The notes: generated by a model not told the origin, from the sequence alone. A stretch of 22,127 nucleotides of DNA from Akkermansia sp. (GCA_017555465.1 JAFZGH010000035.1:1-22127), one strand, 5' to 3'. Shown: positions 7,460 through 15,292, counted from the stretch's first letter. Numbers and translations: made by a program.

Positions 7460-8734
7460 ATGCCTGATGCTCGATTTCAACCGCTGCCCGGATTCCGCGA
7501 TTTTGCCCCGCAGGAATGCGCCTTCCGCAACTATCTGTTCAATACCTGGCGGCGCGTGGCTCATCGCTACGGCTTTGTAGAATGGGAAGCCCCCACTATC
7601 GAATCCACGGAGCTTTATCTTAAGAAATCCGGTGGCGAATTGCCCACCCAGCTTTTCCGTTTCAAGGACCAGGGCGAGCGCGATATCACCGTGCGCCCGG
7701 AGCTCACGGCCTCCCTTGGCCGCATTGCTGCTGCCTACCAGCGCGAATACACCAAGCCGCTCAAGTGGTTCGAAATCGGCTCCTGTTTCCGCTACGAAAA
7801 GCCGCAGAAAGGTCGCTTGCGTGAGTTCGTGCAGTTCAATGCCGATATTCTGGGCGAGGCTGGCGAGGGCTCCGATGCCGAGCTGATTTCGCTGGCTATT
7901 GACTGCATGCGCGAGTTCGGTTTCACGGCAGATGATTTTGTGGTGCGCATCTCTGACCGCGAGGTGTGGCTCAAATACGCTGCTGATAACGGCGTGGCTG
8001 AGGACCGTGTGCCGGATTTCCTGGCCATTATTGATAAATTTGAGCGCGACCGCCCGGAGTATTGCCAGGAGAAACTCGATGCCTTCGGTATGAAGCGCGA
8101 GGATCTGGTGAATTTCATTGCCAACCCGCCCGCCGGCTGCTCGCCGCGGTATGATGCTGTGCTGGCCGAGCTGCAGGCCCGCGGGCTCGATGCTTACGTG
8201 AAGCTTGACCTTTCCGTGGTGCGTGGTCTGGCCTACTACACCGGCCTGGTGTTTGAAATCTTTGACAAGGGCCACACCCTGCGCGCTGTGGCTGGCGGCG
8301 GCCGGTACAATGGCCTGGTTTCCACCCTTTCCAACGGTGCGGTGGATATGCCCGCCACTGGCTTTGCCATGGGTGATGCCGTGATTGCCCACCTCATTGA
8401 GGCTTGCCCGGCTGCCAAAGCGCTGCGCGATGCTGCCCTCAAGGCCTCCCAGGTGGATGTGTGTATGGTGCTGGCTGCGCCCGAAAAGCGCCCGCAGATG
8501 CTGGCTCTGGCTTCCGCCCTGCGCGATGCCGGTCTGCGTGTGGATCTGCCCCTGGCTCCGGCCAAGATGGGCAACCAGCTCAAACGCGCAGAAAAAATCG
8601 GCGCCCGCTATGCTGTTATCATCGGTTCTGAATACCCGGAGCTGGAGCTCAAGAACATGCTCACCCGCGAATCGATGCACGCTTCCCCCAACGGGCTTAT
8701 GACCGAGCTTCTGGGCGACGGTGAGGAGGTCTGA
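7460..8734 (+). CDS. hisS: Histidyl-tRNA synthetase
   Basis: Class II aminoacyl-tRNA synthetase that charges tRNA-His. It has 424 residues, a normal bacterial length. Landmarks: start LPGFRDFAPQE (9-19), RPELTASLGR (79-88), motif 2 EIGSCFRYEKPQKGRLREF (105-123), the histidine-specific HisA segment centred on VRGLAYYTGLVFEIF (254-268), VAGGGRYNGL (277-286) and motif 3-like ATGFAMGDAVI (299-309). Motif 3 carries AMGD where E. coli HisS has GxER; a related GFxxGD form occurs in other HisRS lineages, so I take it as a lineage trait, not a defect. The C-terminal anticodon-binding domain starts near residue 332. A strong promoter lies 36-63 bp upstream. The gene runs directly into the transglutaminase-like gene, whose Shine-Dalgarno lies inside the last codons of hisS. 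Confidence 0.97.
   Translation: MPDARFQPLPGFRDFAPQECAFRNYLFNTWRRVAHRYGFVEWEAPTIESTELYLKKSGGELPTQLFRFKDQGERDITVRPELTASLGRIAAAYQREYTKPLKWFEIGSCFRYEKPQKGRLREFVQFNADILGEAGEGSDAELISLAIDCMREFGFTADDFVVRISDREVWLKYAADNGVAEDRVPDFLAIIDKFERDRPEYCQEKLDAFGMKREDLVNFIANPPAGCSPRYDAVLAELQARGLDAYVKLDLSVVRGLAYYTGLVFEIFDKGHTLRAVAGGGRYNGLVSTLSNGAVDMPATGFAMGDAVIAHLIEACPAAKALRDAALKASQVDVCMVLAAPEKRPQMLALASALRDAGLRVDLPLAPAKMGNQLKRAEKIGARYAVIIGSEYPELELKNMLTRESMHASPNGLMTELLGDGEEV
8724..8730 (+). promoter_or_regulatory. Canonical Shine-Dalgarno inside the end of hisS
   Basis: AGGAGGT, 8 nt before ATG 8739. It fixes the start of the next gene at 8739, not at the in-frame GTG 8721, which would overlap hisS. It is the only convincing Shine-Dalgarno I found in the window, consistent with translational coupling to hisS. 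Confidence 0.75.
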
Positions 8735-8738
8735 TTCC

Positions 8739-9818
8739 ATGCTTCTCCGCCGATTCATGCCATTGCTCCTGCCTGGACTGCTGCTGGTGCAGTGCGCCCC
8801 GGCGGGCATGGTGGCAGAATCGCCCGCACCGGCGGCAGCCCGCATTCAGAAAGAGCCTGAGCTGGTGGTGACCTCGCAGGCACAGCTGTCTGCTGCGCTG
8901 AAGGACTGGATTGCCTGCGCCCGGAATCCGGTGCATTTCAGACTTGCTGCTCCTCAGAAGGGGAATTGGCGGCAGTTTTCCGGAGAAGCGTTGTGGGGCG
9001 AGTATGCCCGCCGCTGTTCGGTGACCTATGTGGAAGAAACGGGGCAGGTTTCCCTGGGCCTGGAATACCGTGATTATGTGCGCCTGCGCGCTGCTCTGCA
9101 CGATTCTGCTTTCCGCGCGACGCTTTCCAAGGCTGAGGAGCACGTGTTGAAGCAGGTTGAAACGCGCACCCTGGCTTTGCTGAAGCCCGGTATGAGTGAT
9201 TTTGACAAACTGCTGGCGGTGCACGATTATCTGGTGCAGCATGGGCGGTATGATGCCGGCGCCGGGGGTAATGTTGCAGATTTGCTTGATGGCGGCAGTG
9301 GAAGTTGTGAGGCCTACAGTGCCGCTATGTGCGTGATGCTGGAGTTTGCGGGGATTCCCGCCCGGTTTGTCACCGGCGATGCCGATGGCCCGCATGCCTG
9401 GAATATGGTGAAACTGGGGAAAACATGGTATCATGTGGATGCAACTTGGGATGATCCCGTGCTGAGTAATTCCGGTACTCAGGTCGTGAGCCATTCCTAC
9501 TTTTGTTGCACCGATGCCGAAATGTCGCAGACGCATCGCTGGAATCGCGCCGCGTATCCTGTCTGCAACGGGACTGGCTGTTATTATTACCGCAGCAGGG
9601 GACTCTACTTTACTTCCTTTGCTGCCTACTGGCGCGCGGCTATGGCTGCATGGCGCCGCGGAGAAGCTCGTTTCGAAGGGTATCTCACCGCCTATGGCAG
9701 CTCTGAAACATTTCGCGCCGCCTTGCAGCAGTATGTTTCGGATGATACCCCATCCAGAATCAGTTGGACGGGCCCCGAAACGGCATCTGGCCCGGTTATC
9801 CTCACTTTCGGTTCATAA
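8739..9818 (+). CDS. Exported transglutaminase-like protein
   Basis: A 359-residue protein with an N-terminal signal sequence (MLLRRF then a Leu-rich core to about residue 17). C19 follows LLVQ; the residue before Cys is Gln, a poor lipobox, so lipidation is uncertain. Residues about 40-170 form a module that recurs in the protein at 17224-19206 (see findings). The transglutaminase-like core follows: GGSGSC (C190), PHAWN (H219) and YHVDATW (D234), a complete Cys-His-Asp triad of the papain-like/transglutaminase fold. Such domains may act as proteases, crosslinkers or peptidoglycan/peptide hydrolases; the sequence does not decide. The tail (about 250-359) is Tyr/Trp/Arg-rich. It is translationally coupled to hisS but the functions look unrelated. 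Confidence 0.85.
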   Translation: MLLRRFMPLLLPGLLLVQCAPAGMVAESPAPAAARIQKEPELVVTSQAQLSAALKDWIACARNPVHFRLAAPQKGNWRQFSGEALWGEYARRCSVTYVEETGQVSLGLEYRDYVRLRAALHDSAFRATLSKAEEHVLKQVETRTLALLKPGMSDFDKLLAVHDYLVQHGRYDAGAGGNVADLLDGGSGSCEAYSAAMCVMLEFAGIPARFVTGDADGPHAWNMVKLGKTWYHVDATWDDPVLSNSGTQVVSHSYFCCTDAEMSQTHRWNRAAYPVCNGTGCYYYRSRGLYFTSFAAYWRAAMAAWRRGEARFEGYLTAYGSSETFRAALQQYVSDDTPSRISWTGPETASGPVILTFGS

Positions 9819-9839
9819 ACCGGATGCTACACATTTTTC

Positions 9840-9868
9840 TTGCATTGGCTGGAGGAATGTGATTCAAT
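9840..9868 (+). promoter_or_regulatory. tRNA-Leu promoter
   Basis: -35 TTGCAT (9840-9845), 17-bp spacer, weak -10 TTCAAT (9863-9868). It ends 11 bp before the mature tRNA. The -35 and spacing match the tRNA-Val promoter. Confidence 0.45.
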
Positions 9869-9879
9869 TTTCCCGCAAC

Positions 9880-9964
9880 GCTACAGTGGCGGAATGGTAG
9901 ACGCAGGAGACTTAAAATCTCCCGCCCATCAACAGGCGTACGGGTTCGAGTCCCGTCTGTAGTA
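9880..9964 (+). tRNA. tRNA-Leu (anticodon UAA)
   Basis: Class II tRNA of 85 nt. Acceptor 9880-9886 pairs with 9957-9963 (one G-T), discriminator A at 9964. D-arm GCG/CGC, anticodon stem GGAGA/TCTCC with loop CTTAAAA (anticodon TAA), long variable arm CGCC/GGCG, and T-arm ACGGG-TTCGAGT-CCCGT. CCA is not encoded. It reads UUA and UUG codons. Confidence 0.96.
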
Positions 9965-9971
9965 TGCGGTA

Positions 9972-10014
9972 AAAAAACGGGCACACCCAGTTATGCTGGC
10001 TGTGCCCGTTTTTG
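9972..10014. terminator. Bidirectional intrinsic terminator
   Basis: Long hairpin: AACGGGCACA pairs with TGTGCCCGTT and CCAG with CTGG, one C-C mismatch between, loop TTATG. T-tracts flank both sides (TTTTT on plus; seven T on minus). It closes the plus-strand tRNA-Leu and the minus-strand transporter gene. Confidence 0.9.
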
Positions 10015-10029
10015 CTTTCTGAAAGGTGG

Positions 10030-11187
10030 TCAGTTCTTGTAGAATTTGTTGATGATGACGGCCAGTGCTCCGTCGCCGGTCACGTTGCAGGCTGTGCCGA
10101 AGTTGTCCATGGTGATGTAGAGCGCAATCATGAGCGCCTGCTCGTTCTCTCCAAAGCCAAGCATGGACTGCAGCACACCCAGTGCGGCCATAATGGCGCC
10201 ACCCGGTACACCGGGGGCGGCTACCATGACCACACCCAGCATCAGGATGAAGCCGGCCATTTGCGAGAACTCAACCGGGGCGCCCTGCATCATCATGATG
10301 GCGATGGCACAGGCAACAATCTTCAGCGTGCTGCCTGAGAGGTGGATTGTGGCGCAGAGCGGCACAACAAATCCGGCAACATCCTTGTTCACCCCATTGG
10401 CGATGGTCTGGCGCAGGGTGACGGGAATGGTCGCCGCGCTGGATTGGGTGCCCAAGGCGGTGAAATAGGCCGGCAGCATGCGCAGCAGCAGTTTGAGCGG
10501 ATTGCGGCGGGCAAAAAGGCCTGCTACGCCGTATTGGAACAGCAGAATCACGATGTGCAGAAGGAAGATGACGCCAATGATTTTGATGAATACGGCCATG
10601 ACCTCACCTGCCTGGCCTGAGTAGGCCATGTTAAGTGCAATGCCGAAAATGAAGAGGGGAAGCAGGGGGATAATGACGCTGCCGATGGTGCGGTATATGA
10701 TGTCCCGGAAATCATTGAATGCTCCATGCAGCGGGCCGCCAGGTTGGCGTGCCATTCCCAGCCCCAGCACAAAGGCGAGGATGAGGGCGGTCATTACTCC
10801 CATCAGCGGCGGAATCTCAATGCTGAAATAGGGCTCGGCATTTGTGGCTGCCCCGAAGCCGGAGCTGAGCGCGCCCGGTTCAATCAGCGAAGGAAAAGTC
10901 CATTCGGCGGTCACGTATGAGGCAAATCCGGATATGAGCGTGGCGATGTAGGCCAGGATGGTGGTGCCCAGCAGCATACGCCCGGCTTTCTTGCCGATGT
11001 CTGCGATGGCGGGGGCAACCAGTCCCACGATGAGCAGGGGTATCACAAAACCCAGGAACTGGCTGAACAAACCATTGAATGTGATGAACGTGCGTATGAC
11101 CTTGAGCGGCAGTAGCCCACCCAGGATAACGCCCAGTACTATGGCGAGGATTATGCGGCCGACCAGACCTATTCTGAACTTCTTCAT
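10030..11187 (-). CDS. Dicarboxylate/amino acid:cation symporter (DAACS/SLC1 family)
   Basis: Secondary transporter of 385 residues, all membrane segments and short loops, expected in the inner membrane to import an anionic or polar amino acid or dicarboxylate with Na+ or H+. Family landmarks: the Ser-rich re-entrant loop GTQSSAATIP (246-255), PLCATIHLSG (276-285) where the glutamate transporters have the NMDG-type unwound segment, PGVPGG (325-330), and DNFGTACNVTGDG (361-373), the substrate/cation-binding end of TM8. The HLSG version in place of NMDG suggests a substrate or ion dependence unlike GltPh, so I do not name a substrate. Its own promoter (11197-11225) starts transcription only a few bases before ATG 11187. 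Downstream is the shared terminator at 9972-10014. Confidence 0.92.
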   Translation of the reverse strand: MKKFRIGLVGRIILAIVLGVILGGLLPLKVIRTFITFNGLFSQFLGFVIPLLIVGLVAPAIADIGKKAGRMLLGTTILAYIATLISGFASYVTAEWTFPSLIEPGALSSGFGAATNAEPYFSIEIPPLMGVMTALILAFVLGLGMARQPGGPLHGAFNDFRDIIYRTIGSVIIPLLPLFIFGIALNMAYSGQAGEVMAVFIKIIGVIFLLHIVILLFQYGVAGLFARRNPLKLLLRMLPAYFTALGTQSSAATIPVTLRQTIANGVNKDVAGFVVPLCATIHLSGSTLKIVACAIAIMMMQGAPVEFSQMAGFILMLGVVMVAAPGVPGGAIMAALGVLQSMLGFGENEQALMIALYITMDNFGTACNVTGDGALAVIINKFYKN

Positions 11188-11196
11188 ACAACCCGC

Positions 11197-11225
11197 ATTC
11201 TAGCACGGACGGTGCATCTGTGCAA
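11197..11225 (-). promoter_or_regulatory. Promoter of the DAACS transporter
   Basis: Minus strand: -35 TTGCAC (11220-11225), 17-bp spacer, -10 TAGAAT (11197-11202). Predicted transcription start near 11190, about 3 nt before ATG 11187: an essentially leaderless mRNA. Confidence 0.6.
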
Positions 11226-11261
11226 TGATTTTATTGAATTTGGAGCCGGTAAGAAACAAAG

Positions 11262-11291
11262 AAGCCTTGCAATCTTTTAATTGCAAGGCTT
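11262..11291 (-). terminator. Intrinsic terminator of tRNA-Val
   Basis: Perfect 12-bp stem (AAGCCTTGCAAT with its complement) and 6-nt loop, 8 bp after the tRNA, followed on the minus strand by the T-rich CTTTGTTTCTT. It separates the tRNA from the transporter promoter. Confidence 0.8.
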
Positions 11292-11298
11292 TCTGGGA

Positions 11299-11370
11299 TA
11301 CGAAGTATAAGATTCGAACTTATGACCCCATCCGTGTGAAGGATGTGCTCTACCACTGAGCTAACTTCGC
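11299..11370 (-). tRNA. tRNA-Val (anticodon CAC)
   Basis: 72 nt. Acceptor GCGAAGT pairs with ACTTCGT (one G-T); D-arm GCTC/GAGC; anticodon stem CATCC/GGATG with loop TTCACAC (anticodon CAC); T-arm ATAAG-TTCGAAT-CTTAT; discriminator A. CCA is not encoded. It reads GUG, a frequent Val codon in these genes. Confidence 0.95.
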
Positions 11371-11400
11371 ATGTTGTGCTTCCCTGTTGGGTGCGGGCAG

Positions 11401-11429
11401 ATACTACACGCTTTTTTTGAGTAATGCAA
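11401..11429 (-). promoter_or_regulatory. tRNA-Val promoter
   Basis: Minus strand: -35 TTGCAT (11424-11429), 17-bp spacer containing an A-run, -10 TAGTAT (11401-11406), about 30 bp upstream of the tRNA 5' end. Confidence 0.65.
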
Positions 11430-11556
11430 GCCTTTTTTTTGTGTTTGGCGTAATTTTTTGTGTTTTTTGCTGTGAACCCGGCGCTGAATATCGGGTTGCG
11501 GGGTAGCTGGTTTTCGGAGTTTTCCGCTTTAGTCATTGATATGCCGCAGGGAGTGT

Positions 11557-11585
11557 TTGACAGAAGCTGAAAATGATGATAGAGT
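11557..11585 (+). promoter_or_regulatory. Promoter of the Sel1-repeat protein gene
   Basis: -35 TTGACA (11557-11562), 17-bp spacer, -10 TAGAGT (11580-11585). Predicted start near 11592. This lies after ATG 11586 and 9 nt before ATG 11601, so it selects 11601 as the translation start. Confidence 0.55.
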
Positions 11586-11600
11586 ATGCTTCACCTGTTT

Positions 11601-12260
11601 ATGAAAAAGTTTTTGCTGATTCTGATTGTCCTGGTGATGGCTGCTGCAGCCTGGGTGTGGTGGTACGGCCCGGCGCGCACTGTGGCAGTGCAGGTAACAG
11701 CGGAGGCTGCTGCCTGGGTAAAAGCTATGTTGCCGGAGAAACAGAACGCATCTTCCGCGTCCGCCTCGGATTCGGAAGTTGCTCCTCAGTTTGAACAGCC
11801 CTCTGAAGTTGTGGTATCAGTTGAACCTGCGCCCGCGCCTTCTGCGCAACCAGAGCCTGCTCCCGCTGACGCCGCTGCGCCAGAGCCGTCCCCCGCAGCT
11901 GTTGTCGAGGTGGAAGAAAAGCCGGAGCCTGCACCGGTACCAGAGCCTGAGCCAATGTTGCCGGCGCTGAATGCAGAGGCTGCAGAGATGCTCTCCAAGG
12001 CAGAAGCTGGTGATGCTGTGGCGCAGTTTAACCTGGCGCGTCAATATGCGCTGGGGGAGGGAATGGCAATCAACCGTGCTGAATTTGTGCGTTGGTGTCG
12101 CACGGCTGCGGACCAGGGGCTGCCGGAGGCTCAATATACGATGGGGTGCTGCTATCTGCGCGGGCTTGGTGTAGAGCAAAACACGGAAGAAGGCCGCCGC
12201 CTGCTGGAATCTGCTGCCGCGGCTGGTTTTGCCCCGGCTGCCGAGGAATTAAAACGCTGA
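11601..12260 (+). CDS. Membrane-anchored Sel1-like repeat protein with Pro/Glu-rich linker
   Basis: 219 residues from ATG 11601. MKKF is followed by a hydrophobic helix (about 4-22) ending in Trp-rich AWVWWYGP, more like a membrane anchor than a cleaved signal. Residues about 70-120 are a Pro/Ala/Glu-rich linker with repeated EPAP/PEPEP units, the kind that spans periplasmic distance. The C-terminal part (about 131-209) carries two Sel1-like (TPR-like) repeats: AEAGDAVAQFNLARQYALGE with WCRTAADQG, and LPEAQYTMGCCYLRGLGV with LLESAAAAG. Sel1 repeats mediate protein-protein contacts, so a scaffold role in the periplasm is plausible; the partner is unknown. The Aas-like gene starts 28 bp downstream and is probably co-transcribed. 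Confidence 0.85.
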   Translation: MKKFLLILIVLVMAAAAWVWWYGPARTVAVQVTAEAAAWVKAMLPEKQNASSASASDSEVAPQFEQPSEVVVSVEPAPAPSAQPEPAPADAAAPEPSPAAVVEVEEKPEPAPVPEPEPMLPALNAEAAEMLSKAEAGDAVAQFNLARQYALGEGMAINRAEFVRWCRTAADQGLPEAQYTMGCCYLRGLGVEQNTEEGRRLLESAAAAGFAPAAEELKR

Positions 12261-12288
12261 AATAAACTTACACTTTCTTATTATCAAT

Positions 12289-14460
12289 ATGGCTTCTCTT
12301 AATATACATGGTAAAGAAAATATCGTAACGCCGGGGTTCTACATGCCCAACCGCATCAGTGCGGAGGCTGTCAAGGCTCTGCATAAATTGCTGAACAGCA
12401 AGGTCTGCTATCTGGTGGATCCTGCCTTTGCACCTTCAGCCGAAGTGATGTCTGCGCTCAAGTCCTGCAAAGCGGAAATCGAAAACTTTGATTTCCGCAA
12501 AACAACACCGCTGGCGGTGCGCGAGCAGATTCTGACTCGCATGAATGCCGGGATCAGCGTTGTGTTTATGCCGGGGCAGGTGGCAAAATGGCGTGGTACG
12601 TACAGTGATGTGCCTTCTCCTTTCCTGAAGCATGTCGGTAGTTTGCATATCTCCCTCATCCCTCTGTTCCTGGGGCATTATGGTACGACAATTACCAATC
12701 TGTACCGTGAGGTGGATGAACCTGGTTGCCACCAGGAATTCTGTATTCTGCCCAAGCTGGCTTCCGGCCCCCGTACCGGTGAGCGCCTCATGGCAATCTG
12801 GCTGGAAAAGAGCGCTGAGCTTTTTTCTGCACAACCCGTTCTGAATACATCGCTCACAACCCAGCTGGTGCACGCAATCAAGCGTTTCCCGAATGTGGAA
12901 ATTGTGGATGGTATGACTGGCAGCGTGCTGACTCAGTTCAAGGCTCTGGGTGTGGCAATGGCGGTGGCTAAAATGCTGGCGAAGCGTGGCGATAAGCGCA
13001 TAGGCGTGATTCTGCCCCCCGGTGCAGGCGGAGTGATTGCAACGCTGAGCTGTCTGCTGGCTGGCATTGCCCCGGTCATGATTAACTACGCCACCTCTGC
13101 TGCCGCGTTTGAAAGCACGGTACGTCAGGCCGGACTTAAAACCTTCATCACGGCTCGCAAGTTCATGCAGAAACTGCCGCAGTTCCCCTGGCCGCCGGAG
13201 GAACAGCTTATTCTGGTGGAAGATCTGTTGCAGAAGACGCCTAAGCTCACGCTTGCTTCCCATGTGCTCATGGCCAAGATGCTGCCCGCGGCTGCCATCT
13301 GTGCCATGTATAAGACGGATTCCCGGCGTCGCAATGATGAGGCGGTCATTCTCTTCACCTCCGGTTCCAGCGGTGAGCCTAAGGGGGTGGTGCTGACGCA
13401 CCGTATGGTGCTGGCAAATGTGGCCCAGTGTGCCTGCCGCCTGGATTTGACGGATTGCCGATTCCTGGCGAGCCTGCCTATCTTCCATAGTTTCGGCATG
13501 ACGGTGAACATGATGCTTCCTATGCTCTCCGGCTGTATGGTGTGCGCCTACCCGAACCCCACCGATGCCCGCACCCTCAACGAACTGATTCAGAAATACC
13601 GCCTCACTCTGGTGTGCGCCACTCCCACTTTCGGCCGCGCTATGCTGCGCCGTGCTGAGCCGGATACCTTCAAGAGCGTGCGCTACTTTGTGCTGGGTGC
13701 AGAAAAATTGCAGCCCGACCTGGAGCAGGAATTTATTGAGAAATGTGGTGTGTACCCGATGGAAGGGTACGGTCTTACCGAGACTTCCCCTGTGGTTGCG
13801 GCCAATATGCCTGAGCCGGCCCCCGTTCCCGGTACCAAGTTCTTTGTGCCCGGTACGGTGCGTCCCGGTGTGGGGGCCATGCTGCCCGGTATTGCCATCC
13901 GTATCACCGATGTGGACGATGATTCCCGGGAATTGCCCCTCACGGAACGCGGTATGATATGGTTCAAGGGCGCAAACGTGTTCAGTGGCTATATCGGACG
14001 TCCTGAATTGAACAAGGAAATCTTCCATGATGGCTGGTTCAAGACCGGAGATATCGGGCAGATGGATCTCAACGGTTTCATTACGCTGGGCGGTCGTCTT
14101 TCCCGCTTCTCCAAGATTGGTGGCGAAATGGTGCCGCACGAAGGTGTGGAGCTGGCTCTTTCCATGGGTTTTAATCTGAGTTCTGAAGATTCCGTGCAGA
14201 TTGCCATTGCCGGCGTGAGCGACCCGCAGAAGGGTGAGGCTCTGGTTCTGCTTTCGGCGCTGCCGCAGCACCAGCGCAGTTCTGAAGAAAAGGAAATTCT
14301 CTCCTCCATCCGTACCATGCTGGCTGATATGGCATATCCCACCCTCTGGGCTCCCAAATATCTGGTGCCGGTGGAAACTATTCCGGTGCTGCCCACGGGT
14401 AAACTGGATTTGCGCGGCTGTAAGTTGCTGGCAGAAGAAGCACTGGGTATCCAGTCCTGA
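12289..14460 (+). CDS. Aas-like acyl-ACP synthetase/AMP-dependent ligase with degenerate acyltransferase domain
   Basis: 723 residues. From about residue 185 it matches, as far as I can recall that sequence, the acyl-[ACP] synthetase half of E. coli Aas, including RIGVILPPGAG (237-247), VMINYATS (263-270), the AMP-forming P-loop FTSGSSGEPKG (356-366), LPIFHSFGMTVN (396-407), LGAEKLQ (469-475), EGYGLTETSP (492-501), WFKTGDIG (583-590), GGRLSRFSKIGGE (601-613) and the catalytic Lys region PTGKLD (702-707). It should activate fatty acids through acyl-AMP. Residues 1-180 sit where Aas has its PlsC-type acyltransferase, but H-x4-D is absent and FPEG reads MPGQ (94-97), so transacylation is not expected. 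No Shine-Dalgarno. It probably shares a transcript with the Sel1 protein. A pure acyl-CoA ligase is the alternative, but the Aas-like layout argues against it. Confidence 0.88.
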   Translation: MASLNIHGKENIVTPGFYMPNRISAEAVKALHKLLNSKVCYLVDPAFAPSAEVMSALKSCKAEIENFDFRKTTPLAVREQILTRMNAGISVVFMPGQVAKWRGTYSDVPSPFLKHVGSLHISLIPLFLGHYGTTITNLYREVDEPGCHQEFCILPKLASGPRTGERLMAIWLEKSAELFSAQPVLNTSLTTQLVHAIKRFPNVEIVDGMTGSVLTQFKALGVAMAVAKMLAKRGDKRIGVILPPGAGGVIATLSCLLAGIAPVMINYATSAAAFESTVRQAGLKTFITARKFMQKLPQFPWPPEEQLILVEDLLQKTPKLTLASHVLMAKMLPAAAICAMYKTDSRRRNDEAVILFTSGSSGEPKGVVLTHRMVLANVAQCACRLDLTDCRFLASLPIFHSFGMTVNMMLPMLSGCMVCAYPNPTDARTLNELIQKYRLTLVCATPTFGRAMLRRAEPDTFKSVRYFVLGAEKLQPDLEQEFIEKCGVYPMEGYGLTETSPVVAANMPEPAPVPGTKFFVPGTVRPGVGAMLPGIAIRITDVDDDSRELPLTERGMIWFKGANVFSGYIGRPELNKEIFHDGWFKTGDIGQMDLNGFITLGGRLSRFSKIGGEMVPHEGVELALSMGFNLSSEDSVQIAIAGVSDPQKGEALVLLSALPQHQRSSEEKEILSSIRTMLADMAYPTLWAPKYLVPVETIPVLPTGKLDLRGCKLLAEEALGIQS

Positions 14461-14484
14461 TTCCAGGAAGATTTTTTCATTCAG

Positions 14485-14518
14485 GCGGCTCCTGCGTTGA
14501 AAACCGGGGGCCGCTTTT
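14485..14518 (+). terminator. Probable terminator after the Aas-like gene
   Basis: GCGGCTCC (14485-14492) pairs with GGGGCCGC (14507-14514) with one wobble, 14-nt loop, followed by TTTTGCATTTT. It lies 24 bp after the stop codon and just before the adk promoter. Confidence 0.6.
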
Positions 14519-14528
14519 GCATTTTGTC

Positions 14529-14556
14529 TTGCTTTTCATGGCAAAACTGGCATAAT
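14529..14556 (+). promoter_or_regulatory. adk promoter
   Basis: -35 TTGCTT (14529-14534), 16-bp spacer, -10 CATAAT (14551-14556). Leader of about 44 nt before ATG 14607. Confidence 0.5.
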
Positions 14557-14606
14557 AAGCCCGTCTATGCGGCGTAAGCCGCTGAATATCCTGAAAATTA
14601 AGACTT

Positions 14607-15260
14607 ATGAAAACGCTGAAGCGATTCGTACTTGTGGGCGCCCCTGCTTCCGGCAAGGGTACGCAGTCCTCTTTCCTTTCCGAGACCTACGGTCTGAAGC
14701 CCCTGAGCACCGGCGCTCTGCTGCGCGCTGAGATTGCTGCGGGTTCCGAGCTGGGTCTGGAAGCCAAGAAGTACATGGACGCCGCCATGTTCGTGCCCGA
14801 TGAAGTGGTGAACGGCATCGTGGCCAAGTGGCTGGGCGAAAACAAGGATTGCGGCTGCCTGCTCGATGGCTATCCCCGCACCGTTTCCCAGGCCGAAACT
14901 CTCGATGCCAACCTGACCGCCATGGGGCTGGGTGTTGATATCGTGGTGTACCTCAACGTATCTGCAGAGCTTATCGAAGCCCGCATGCTCAAGCGCAAGG
15001 CTTGCCCCGCCTGCGGCGAAACCACCCGCAACGGTGAGGAAATCTGCCCGAAGTGCGGCGGCGCCATGATTGTGCGCTCCGACGACAACCCCGAGGCTTT
15101 CGCCAAGCGCCGCAAGGACTACGAGACTCTGACCGTACCCGTGGTGGAACACTACCGCGCCCAGGGCAAGGTGGTGCAGATTGACGTGACCGAGGAAGGC
15201 GAACCCGAGGCTGTTTCCGCCCGCATCGCCGCCGCCGTGCGCACCTACTGCGAGAAGTAA
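14607..15260 (+). CDS. adk: Adenylate kinase, zinc-LID type
   Basis: Interconverts ATP + AMP and 2 ADP in the cytoplasm. 217 residues, the long bacterial form. P-loop GAPASGKGT (11-19), AMP-binding STGALLR (34-40), DGYPRT (87-92), and a LID domain with a four-cysteine zinc site (C133, C136, C147, C150) instead of the hydrogen-bond network of the enterobacterial enzyme. The core ends normally with FAKRRKDYETLTVPVVEHY (165-183). It stands alone with its own promoter and terminator instead of in the ribosomal-protein operon where adk often sits. The P-loop reads GAPASGKGT where many bacteria have GPPGAGKGT, a tolerated variation. Confidence 0.96.
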   Translation: MKTLKRFVLVGAPASGKGTQSSFLSETYGLKPLSTGALLRAEIAAGSELGLEAKKYMDAAMFVPDEVVNGIVAKWLGENKDCGCLLDGYPRTVSQAETLDANLTAMGLGVDIVVYLNVSAELIEARMLKRKACPACGETTRNGEEICPKCGGAMIVRSDDNPEAFAKRRKDYETLTVPVVEHYRAQGKVVQIDVTEEGEPEAVSARIAAAVRTYCEK

Positions 15261-15292
15261 GACAATCACCCTGCAATAAAGTGATTTTTGAA

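Noticed and set aside
8793..8798. Lipobox at C19 of the 8739 protein
   Set aside because: The residue before Cys is Gln, outside the usual Gly/Ala/Ser; kept only as uncertain lipidation in the gene entry.
7418..8845. 475-codon minus-strand frame
   Set aside because: Antisense to hisS, crosses the hisS promoter and reads into the next gene; no domain.
9809..9822. Small hairpin CGGTT-CATA-AACCG at the end of the transglutaminase-like gene
   Set aside because: Only a 5-bp stem, overlapping the stop codon, without an adjacent T-tract; too weak to call a terminator.
12436..14271. 611-codon minus-strand frame
   Set aside because: Antisense shadow of the Aas-like gene, His/Gln-rich, no family features.
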